Assembly (NCBI GenBank): GCA_029883045.1
Contig: JAOUJU010000038.1
Span: forward strand, 1 to 10,824
Direction of reading: 5' to 3'
Source: Rhodospirillaceae bacterium
GTDB lineage: Bacteria; Pseudomonadota; Alphaproteobacteria; Rhodospirillales; Magnetovibrionaceae
DNA: 10,824 nucleotides
Each line of letters begins with the position of its first letter. Positions within the stretch are counted from its first letter, which is position 1. The translations under genes and the position numbers were made by a program. Positions 5,558-10,824 of this stretch are shown one piece after another. The notes under the pieces were generated by a model, which was not told where the DNA came from, ran no database searches, and was given only the letters and a program-made list of their open reading frames with translations.

Positions 5558-6241
5558 ATGAACACACAAACCACAAAATACGCCTTTGAAGCATCCTTGC
5601 CGGTCATGTTTGGTTACGTGCCGTTGGGCATGGCGTTTGGCGTTTTGTTTCAGGACCTCGGCTATGGCTGGTATTTTGCCACCATGATGGGGATTTTTGT
5701 TTTTGCTGGTGCGGCGCAGTTTATGGCGGTGGGGTTGTTAGCGGCGCATGCGGGTTTGTTAGAAGTTGCGGTTTCAACGCTGGTGCTTAATTCCAGGCAT
5801 ATGTTTTTTGGTCTTTCACTATTAACGCGCTATCACGCCGTTGGTCTGAAAAAGTTTTATTTAATTTTTGGCCTAACTGACGAAACCTATTCGTTGATAA
5901 CCGCATCCCACCCACCCCCAGGCGAAGATGAGCAAAATTATTATTTTTATCTAACGGCACTTAATCATTTTTACTGGGTTGTGGGATGTACGCTGGGCGC
6001 ACTGTTGGGGGCATCGGTTGAGTTTGATTCCCGGGGTATGGATTTTGCCTTGACTGCGCTATTTATGGTTTTGTTGATTGAACAATGGAAAAAAATAAAA
6101 AACCCAACACCGTTTATAATTGCGTTTGGTTGCGCTGTGGGTGCCATGTGGTTTTTTCCAGATAAAATGTTGCTTGTTGCAATTGCACTTTCAACCGCAA
6201 TTTTGTTTGGACTTAAACCTGTCGTGGATAAAAACAAATGA
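5558..6241 (+). CDS. azlC: AzlC: large subunit of a branched-chain amino-acid exporter
   Basis: AzlC with AzlD (YgaZ-YgaH in E. coli) exports branched-chain amino acids, and valine export is shown for YgaZH. The 227-residue protein is almost wholly membrane-embedded. It opens with EASLPVMFGYVPLGMAFGVL, the typical family start (E. coli: DSLPIVISYIPVAFAFG). FVFAGAAQFMAVGLL and LVLNSRHMFFGLSLL match the conserved second and third helices, and FGLTDETYSL is the family signature. Hydrophobic helices then continue to the C-terminus. The frame is open upstream to 5486, but the extra 24 residues do not resemble the family, so I start at the ATG at 5558. It has little ribosome binding site. Its TGA overlaps the azlD ATG by 4 bp (ATGA), which predicts translational coupling. 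Confidence 0.93.
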   Translation: MNTQTTKYAFEASLPVMFGYVPLGMAFGVLFQDLGYGWYFATMMGIFVFAGAAQFMAVGLLAAHAGLLEVAVSTLVLNSRHMFFGLSLLTRYHAVGLKKFYLIFGLTDETYSLITASHPPPGEDEQNYYFYLTALNHFYWVVGCTLGALLGASVEFDSRGMDFALTALFMVLLIEQWKKIKNPTPFIIAFGCAVGAMWFFPDKMLLVAIALSTAILFGLKPVVDKNK

Positions 6242-6570
6242 ACGATAATATTTATTTATTAAGCATTATTGCGGTCATGACCGTGGCCACATTTGCCACG
6301 CGGGCATTTCCATTTGTTGCCTTAAAAGGCAAAGGTGGGCACCCGCTAATGGATTATATCGGGCGCTATATGCCGCCTGCGGTGATGACAATTTTGGTTT
6401 TATATAGCATGAAAAATGTAGATATTTTTAATGCACCATTTGGCGCTAACGAATTTATTGCACTTGGCATCACCACTGCGGTTCACCTGTGGAAAGAAAA
6501 TTCCCTGTTGAGCATTTTTAGCGCAACAGCATTTTATATGGCAGCGTTGCAATATGGTTTGTTTGCTTGA
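6238..6570 (+). CDS. azlD: AzlD: small subunit of the branched-chain amino-acid exporter
   Basis: AzlD is the small membrane partner that AzlC needs for branched-chain amino-acid export. The 110-residue protein has about four hydrophobic helices. Family features are ATFATRAFPFVAL (18-30), MDYIGRYMPPAVMTILVLYS (38-57), where the two prolines after the tyrosine are characteristic, and TTAVHLWKENSLLSIFSATA (79-98). Length agrees with the usual 100-115 residues. The ATG lies inside the azlC stop (ATGA), so the two proteins should be made in matched amounts. A long hairpin follows 13 nt after the stop. Confidence 0.93.
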   Translation: MNDNIYLLSIIAVMTVATFATRAFPFVALKGKGGHPLMDYIGRYMPPAVMTILVLYSMKNVDIFNAPFGANEFIALGITTAVHLWKENSLLSIFSATAFYMAALQYGLFA

Positions 6571-6578
6571 GATATTAT

Positions 6579-6616
6579 AAAAAAACCGGCAAAAGCTTAA
6601 AAAGCTTTCACCGGTT
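6579..6616 (-). terminator. Long intrinsic-terminator hairpin, U-tract on the minus strand
   Basis: AACCGG (6584-6589) pairs with CCGGTT (6611-6616) and AAAGCTT (6592-6598) with AAGCTTT (6602-6608). The loop is AAA and a 2-by-2 mismatch separates the two stem blocks. Read on the minus strand, the stem is followed by seven Ts (6585-6579), the standard arrangement for leftward termination. Read on the plus strand, the bases after the stem are ATAGATTT, a poor U-tract. It may still end azlCD transcripts, perhaps less well. No leftward gene is annotated to its right, which is the oddity treated in the findings. Confidence 0.72.
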
Positions 6617-6849
6617 ATAGATTTAGACCCCTTAATTCCCCTTTGCAGGGGATAGTCATTGATGTAGCGAATGGGGACGCACACCAATGAACACACGCAA
6701 AAACACTAATAATATTGGAAAAATGTTGGAATTGCCCATACGGGTGATGAATATAGTAATTTTAGACTACTAAATTGAATTTTCCCATCCTGCCTTAGGT
6801 GTTATAAGGGAATTGCGAAATATAAACGCAATGGGAAAAATGGGAAACA
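6617..6849. other. Gene-free stretch between azlCD and the response regulator, with a GCAA-loop hairpin
   Basis: No convincing protein gene lies in these 233 bp. The region holds CCCCT (6638-6642) and AGGGG (6647-6651), which on the minus strand form a 5-bp stem closed by a GCAA tetraloop, 21 nt before the leftward terminator. It also holds TAGTA/TACTA arms (6754-6758 and 6768-6772) and the inverted repeat at 6812-6832. It must carry the response regulator's promoter. No strong -35/-10 pair is visible on either strand; TATAAG at 6803-6808 is the best -10-like sequence on the plus strand. Confidence 0.5.
6812..6832. promoter_or_regulatory. Operator-like inverted repeat just upstream of the response regulator
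   Basis: ATTGCG (6812-6817) and CGCAAT (6827-6832) are exact reverse complements around the 9-bp spacer AAATATAAA. The centre-to-centre distance of about 15 bp is compatible with a dimeric regulator. The repeat ends 18 nt before the ATG and is followed by a tandem ATGGGAAA (6831-6838 and 6840-6847), the second copy of which serves as the ribosome binding site. Autoregulation by the NarL-type regulator is a guess. Confidence 0.4.
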
Positions 6850-7491
6850 ATGCGCATACTTATTGCCGATGACCACAAGCTGTTTCGCGCCGGGTTAGTT
6901 CTGGTTTTGAAGCAACTTGGCGATGATTTGGAAATCACCGAAGCCGGAACCGGTAATGAAGCAATAGACATTGCAACAACCGATCCGTCACCTGAGCTTA
7001 TACTCATGGATTTGGACTTGCCCGAAACAAACGGGTTGGAAGCACTTAGCGCCATCAACGCCGCCAAGGGTGATATTCCCGTAGTAATTCTCTCGGCCAT
7101 GGAGGACCAAGTAACCATAGCGCGCGCTATGGAATTGGGCGCTAGGGGATACATCCCCAAATCGGCATCTGGTGATGTTATGATAAATTCTCTTAAGCTG
7201 GTTATTTCCGGTGGTGTTTGTATGCCGCTTGGTTTTGGTGAAAATGGCGGCAGAAATAAATCAAACACTGACTTGCCAAACCTAACCCGCCGCCAGTTAG
7301 AGGTGCTGCGTCTGATGGCAACTGGAAATTCAAACAAGGAAATTGCGCACGATTTAGGTATCTCGGAAAATACCGTGCGAGTTCATATATCTGCAATCAT
7401 TACAGCACTTGATGCAACCAACCGTACCGAGGCCGCCTATTCAGCAATGCGCATCGGCCTAATACCGCGTGGCACGCAAATTCTAGGCTGA
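6850..7491 (+). CDS. NarL/FixJ-family response regulator
   Basis: This 213-residue protein is a receiver plus LuxR-type DNA-binding regulator. The receiver (about 1-120) has D7 and D8 in LIADDHK, the phosphoacceptor D54 in LILMDLDLPETNG, S82 in VVILSA and K104 in GYIPKSA, so all active-site residues are present. A short linker follows. The HTH domain (about 144-207) reads LTRRQLEVLRLMATGNSNKE, then IAHDLGISENTVRVHISAI, the canonical GerE/LuxR helix-turn-helix. GGGA about 4 nt before the ATG is an acceptable ribosome binding site. Its last 9 bp overlap the 3' end of the convergent hybrid kinase. The kinase is the obvious phosphodonor, but pairing is inferred from position. The target genes are unknown; the nearby solute-binding protein gene is the first candidate. 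Confidence 0.93.
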   Translation: MRILIADDHKLFRAGLVLVLKQLGDDLEITEAGTGNEAIDIATTDPSPELILMDLDLPETNGLEALSAINAAKGDIPVVILSAMEDQVTIARAMELGARGYIPKSASGDVMINSLKLVISGGVCMPLGFGENGGRNKSNTDLPNLTRRQLEVLRLMATGNSNKEIAHDLGISENTVRVHISAIITALDATNRTEAAYSAMRIGLIPRGTQILG

Positions 7492-9783
7492 ACGCAAATT
7501 ATCCTTATTAGAAGTAGCAAGTTTTTTACGCACCAATGCCAACAGGTCTTCGGGTTTTATGGGTTTGTGTAAAATATCAAAACCACTTTTCTTTGCTTCG
7601 CGCAATCTTTGCGGTGCGGTATCGCCGGTAATAATTATTGCCGGGGTTTCTTTTGCCAAAGCATCCCTTACTTTTAATATGGCGTCACCCCCGGTCACCC
7701 CACTATCTAGACGGTAATCTGCAATAATAAGGTCGGGATTAACATTATCCGGCAGGTCTTTCACGATGGAAGCCTCGTCAAGATTATTTAAAACGTGGGT
7801 TTTATATCCAGAACCGTTTAACACAGCAACCAAACCCGAAGCCACGCTCGCGTCGTTTTCTATTATTATAATATTTTCCATATTGCCTTGGATGATGGCG
7901 GGGGTATTTTCTTCATCTAAGAATTCTATATTTTTTGTTGCCAACGGGATGGATATCCAAAAACCTGTACCCTTGCCAACAACAGATGAAAAACCAAGCT
8001 CGTGGCCAAGAAGCAATGCAAGCCTGCGTACTATAGCAAGACCAAGGCCTAGCCCCTGGGAACGCCGTCTTGCCTCGTTATCAATTTGATAAAAATCATT
8101 AAATATAAGATCTTTTTGGTCGTCTGCTATACCAGCGCCGGAATCCCACACTTCAACCTTTATTTTATTTTTACTTCGCCTGCAGCCAATAATAACCCTT
8201 CCGCCGCCGGCATACTTAACCGCATTATCAACTAAATTTCTGAGCATGGTTTCGATTAATAATGGATCAGAATGGACATTGGCCGAAGATGGAATGCTTT
8301 TTATTGTAATATTGTGCTTCCATGCAACCGGCGCCATCTCGGTTGAAATTTTATCAATTATGTCGGCAACCTGAAAATCGCGAACTTGCGGGTGAATAAC
8401 GCCTGCTTCAAGTTTGGAAATATCAAGTAACGTATTGAGAAGCTCTTTTAGTGAATCAAGCGAATTGCGGATAAGCGAAATAATTTCTTTTTTTTCTGGA
8501 TCTTGTTCTTTGTTTGCTAGGGCAAAAACAAACAAGTTTAGCGCCTGTAATGGTTGGCGCAGGTCATGACTGGCGGCGGCGAGAAATTTGGTTTTAGCAA
8601 TATTTGCCTGTTCGGCATCATCGCGGGCATGGCGCAGGCTTTCTTCACGGGTATGAATTGCGTCAACAAAATAGCCGAGCGAAATCGCCATTTCGGTTAA
8701 TTCATCGTTACCCGATGTATCAATCGGCTCATTTTCTCCACCGGCATGGGTCAGCATAGATATGCGCAGATTGTCTAATCTAATAAGAACCGTTTTGTTG
8801 ATGTATATAAAAGTTGCAATCGATATCAGCGCCGAAAGCAGCACAAGACCAAGAACCAGATTTTTAATTAAGGTAAGTTCAGAGCTAATGTTTTCACCAC
8901 GGCTGGATATTGCATTTCTGATGTCGTTAATAACAATTTCTGATGAACCTAAAAACCGCTCTGATATGGTGCGAATTTGTTTAAGCGCTGCATCTATTCT
9001 GCCTTCGTTGTTAAGTTGGATTTTTTTTATTGCAAAAAGACCATTAGCACCGATACGTAATGAATTTATTTTTTCAAGAAGTTCACCACCTAATAAACGC
9101 GCCTCTTTTGGTATGTATTGGTGTTGGCTGGATACCCCCGACATTAAGTAGTCAACCTTTTTTTGGTGACGGTCAAGCGGTGCCATGTGTTGTATATCTG
9201 TTGCTTCCGACATATTTATAAGTACGCCGTTTACAAGCTCAATCCATTGTTGCATTGGCCCGGACGCCACAAACGAACCGGAAGGAAGGTTTGCAGCAAA
9301 CTGAATGGTAACAAGATCTTCCTGCAACAGGTGTATTTCGTTATTTATTGTACTTATGGCACTGTTATGTTTTATTCGATCATCAACCAAAAAATTTAAA
9401 GTATCGTATGATTCGGTAAGCTGTTTTTTTAGTTCCAGCAGTTTGCTTTTCTTGTCTTGTCTAAGAACATCTGTAGAAATGTTACTTAATATTTCTTCCA
9501 ACCATCTGGCATCGTCGCGAACCTTTTCCATTTCGGTAATGCGGACCCAGTTATTGGGCGCCACCACAAGCATTGCCCCGCGCTCGGCAATGGAGACACT
9601 TATGCGGCTAATTTGGGCCGCATCGGTTAGGGTTGGTAATTCTGTCCGACTAATGGAATTAAAGCTGTCCTGAAAACGGTTAAGGGCAAATATAGAAGAC
9701 CCGCCAGCAATAACCGCAGAAAATATAATTACGCCCAATGCTGCAAACAGACGCGAAGAAATTACCGCACCAGTTTTGGCCAT
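7483..9783 (-). CDS. Membrane-bound hybrid sensor histidine kinase (TorS-like architecture without Hpt)
   Basis: The 766-residue protein has a first membrane helix at about 12-34, a 270-residue extracytoplasmic region predicted to be mostly helical, and a second helix at about 307-328. A HAMP linker (about 329-383) and coiled coil follow. The dimerisation domain has phosphoacceptor H406 in ASHDLRQPLQAL. The ATPase domain has the N box NLVDNAVKY (516-524), G1 WDSGAGI (546-552) and G2 QGLGLGLAI (576-584). The C-terminal receiver (about 637-757) has E642 and D644, phosphoacceptor D689, T719 and K740. No Hpt domain is present, so relay to a DNA-binding regulator would need a separate Hpt, or H406 acts on the regulator directly and the receiver modulates this. 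The sensor region starts ELPTLTDAAQISRISVSIAE, a pattern like TorS-type helical-bundle sensors. The ligand is unknown. It is convergent with the regulator and divergent from the solute-binding protein gene. Confidence 0.92.
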   Translation of the reverse strand: MAKTGAVISSRLFAALGVIIFSAVIAGGSSIFALNRFQDSFNSISRTELPTLTDAAQISRISVSIAERGAMLVVAPNNWVRITEMEKVRDDARWLEEILSNISTDVLRQDKKSKLLELKKQLTESYDTLNFLVDDRIKHNSAISTINNEIHLLQEDLVTIQFAANLPSGSFVASGPMQQWIELVNGVLINMSEATDIQHMAPLDRHQKKVDYLMSGVSSQHQYIPKEARLLGGELLEKINSLRIGANGLFAIKKIQLNNEGRIDAALKQIRTISERFLGSSEIVINDIRNAISSRGENISSELTLIKNLVLGLVLLSALISIATFIYINKTVLIRLDNLRISMLTHAGGENEPIDTSGNDELTEMAISLGYFVDAIHTREESLRHARDDAEQANIAKTKFLAAASHDLRQPLQALNLFVFALANKEQDPEKKEIISLIRNSLDSLKELLNTLLDISKLEAGVIHPQVRDFQVADIIDKISTEMAPVAWKHNITIKSIPSSANVHSDPLLIETMLRNLVDNAVKYAGGGRVIIGCRRSKNKIKVEVWDSGAGIADDQKDLIFNDFYQIDNEARRRSQGLGLGLAIVRRLALLLGHELGFSSVVGKGTGFWISIPLATKNIEFLDEENTPAIIQGNMENIIIIENDASVASGLVAVLNGSGYKTHVLNNLDEASIVKDLPDNVNPDLIIADYRLDSGVTGGDAILKVRDALAKETPAIIITGDTAPQRLREAKKSGFDILHKPIKPEDLLALVRKKLATSNKDNLRSA

Positions 9784-10104
9784 TATTCAGGTTTCTCCAT
9801 TGATTAGGTCTATCATGTTATTTCGCGCATGCCTTCGTATCTAGGTACCTAAGTCTTTGCCATAGTATGCAGATGTACATAACAAAGTATGCGGAAAATA
9901 TTCTAACTATAGGTTGCATATGAATTAAATACATTCTAATTATTATTAATATAAATCAACCATAATACTTACATATCAATCATAATTGAATATATTCCCA
10001 AAAGTTGTGTTTTGGCGGTTTTTATTAAACTAATTTCCATCTAATTTTGGGCGTACAATTTTAAAATTAGCAAATAAACATTTTTAAAAGGCCCATCATA
10101 ACAA
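9784..10104. promoter_or_regulatory. AT-rich divergent intergenic region between the hybrid kinase and the solute-binding protein gene
   Basis: This 321-bp region must hold the promoters of both genes. It contains the 10-bp palindrome TAGGTACCTA (9842-9851) and AGTATGC twice as a direct repeat (9864-9870 and 9886-9892, 22 bp apart). The palindrome ATGTACAT (9873-9880) lies between them. CTAATTT occurs twice exactly 11 bp apart (10030-10036 and 10041-10047), and a further inverted repeat lies at 10041-10070. No clear sigma-70 or sigma-54 promoter could be fixed. The density of short symmetric and helically phased repeats suggests regulator binding, but the AT-rich background lowers its weight. 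Confidence 0.45.
10041..10070. repeat. Inverted repeat in the leader of the solute-binding protein gene
   Basis: CTAATTTT (10041-10048) and AAAATTAG (10063-10070) are exact reverse complements separated by 14 bp. Overlapping the right arm is the 12-bp palindrome AATTTTAAAATT (10057-10068). The structure ends 34 nt before the ATG. It could be an operator or a leader hairpin; all pairs but two are A-T, so RNA folding would be weak. Confidence 0.4.
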
Positions 10105-10824
10105 ATGGCACAGAAATTTTATCAGACCGCATTATTCGCATTAATTTTGTTTTTTTCCATTTTACCCACGGCAAACGCCGCAACAATTGATTCCATACGC
10201 GATAGGGGTTTTGTAAATTGTGGCGTTACCGAACGTATGCCCGGTTTTTCATCTATCCAAAAAGATGGATCGTGGGTTGGTTTAAATGTCGATTTTTGCA
10301 AGGCGCTGGCTGCTGCTGTACTAAACGATGCTAATGCGATAAAAATACAATCATTTTGGCTTGAAGCATTGGCGACACGCGATGTTGACGTTTTGCATGC
10401 TGGCTCGACCTGGACACTTTCGCGCGACAGTGAAAAAAATATAAATTTTCCTGGAACTATTTTTTATGACGGACAGGGGTTTTTGGCACATGCCAAGGTA
10501 GGCGCACAAAATCTGAAAAAAGCAAAAATAATTAGTGGTATTAATGTATGCGCAATCGCAGAAACATCAACAGCGGGCAATAACCTAAGTGAATATATAA
10601 AAAATAATAATCTTGGCTGGACTATGGTCGGGGTAAAAACCCTAGATGGTATGTGGAGTGCTTTTTTTGGTGGACGCTGCGATATGGTTATACATGATCG
10701 CACCGCACTTATGACGGTGCACGCCGACCGCCTTGAAGGTTCAGATGATTATATTGTTTTTCCTGAAACAATATCGAAAGAACCACTTTCACCGGCTGTT
10801 CGTGCTGATGATGAAAGATGGGAA
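10105..10824 (+). CDS. Secreted family-3 amino-acid solute-binding protein, AapJ-like (runs off the right edge)
   Basis: AapJ-type proteins capture amino acids in the periplasm for the AapJQMP ABC importer. The 240 visible codons begin with a signal peptide: K4, a hydrophobic core, and cleavage predicted after A25 in PTANAA. The mature part follows AapJ closely: RDRGFVNCGVTERMPGFSSI, WVGLNVDFCKALAAAVL, STWTLSRD, FYDGQGF, GRCDMVIHDRTAL and ISKEPLSPAVR. The TWTLSRD arginine, expected to hold the ligand carboxylate, and the aspartate of HDRTAL are kept. Other pocket-lining stretches differ: HAGSTW where AapJ has SRNTTW, and ETSTAGNNL where AapJ has SGTTTELNL. Ligand range may therefore have changed. 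Whether permease genes follow is outside the window. It is divergent from the hybrid kinase. The ribosome binding site is weak (AAGG about 14 nt from the ATG). Confidence 0.9.
   Translation, partial: MAQKFYQTALFALILFFSILPTANAATIDSIRDRGFVNCGVTERMPGFSSIQKDGSWVGLNVDFCKALAAAVLNDANAIKIQSFWLEALATRDVDVLHAGSTWTLSRDSEKNINFPGTIFYDGQGFLAHAKVGAQNLKKAKIISGINVCAIAETSTAGNNLSEYIKNNNLGWTMVGVKTLDGMWSAFFGGRCDMVIHDRTALMTVHADRLEGSDDYIVFPETISKEPLSPAVRADDERWE

Noticed and set aside
5288..5607. Minus-strand frames with GTTGIEPVTPSMSTRCSP and WWARLGLNQ
   Set aside because: These are the familiar spurious proteins read from the antisense strand of a tRNA gene; they cover tRNA-Val and its terminator.
6400..6696. 98-residue minus-strand frame across the azlD 3' end and the gap
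   Set aside because: Most of it is antisense to azlD, it runs through the terminator hairpin, and its cysteine-rich composition looks non-coding. The RNA reading of this strand is more plausible.
6795..7337. 180-residue minus-strand frame inside the response regulator
   Set aside because: It is a shadow of the regulator gene, which has complete receiver and HTH motifs.
10005..10035. Sigma-54 or sigma-70 promoter for the binding-protein gene (TTGTGT / TTGGCGG region)
   Set aside because: The -24/-12 GG and GC elements are not at the right spacing, and no -10 box fits 16-18 bp from TTGTGT.

Overview
The window looks like part of a chromosome from a motile alphaproteobacterium of moderate to slightly low GC content. 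Three things point there: a perfect GTTC-N7-GTTC operator (the alphaproteobacterial LexA/SOS box type) in front of umuDC, a solute-binding protein of the AapJ amino-acid type at the right edge, and a short flagellar FliN. I cannot place it below class. No insertion sequence, phage gene, CRISPR array or rRNA is visible.

Layout, left to right. (1) 1-2401: the N-terminal part of rimO runs leftwards off the window. Divergent from it is an SOS mutagenesis operon, umuD-umuC, with a LexA box overlapping its predicted promoter. (2) 2422-5181: four leftward genes, namely a lone fliN, a class I SAM methyltransferase, and a tight pair of a PAT-like GNAT acetyltransferase and an N-formylglutamate amidohydrolase. 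A 168-bp gap at 3554-3721 holds a perfect 10-bp hairpin and three short direct repeats. (3) 5335-6616: tRNA-Val(GAC) with a classic intrinsic terminator, then azlC-azlD, a branched-chain amino-acid exporter with an ATGA start/stop overlap. A long hairpin follows whose U-tract lies on the minus strand. (4) 6617-6849: a gene-free gap with a GCAA-loop hairpin and an operator-like inverted repeat. (5) 6850-10824: a signalling cluster. It contains a NarL/FixJ response regulator (+), a large membrane hybrid histidine kinase (-) whose 3' end overlaps the regulator by 9 bp, an AT-rich 321-bp divergent intergenic region rich in repeats, and the start of a secreted family-3 solute-binding protein.

How the genes may work together: umuD and umuC should give DNA-damage-inducible translesion synthesis (UmuD'2C). 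AzlCD should export branched-chain amino acids. The kinase, regulator and binding protein form a plausible ligand-sensing unit. In that model the secreted protein is either a transporter subunit under the regulator's control or a co-sensor for the kinase's long extracytoplasmic helical region, as TorT is for TorS. This grouping rests on gene position and domain content and is untested. It is the best candidate here for a little-described system. The rest is largely ordinary housekeeping and accessory content.
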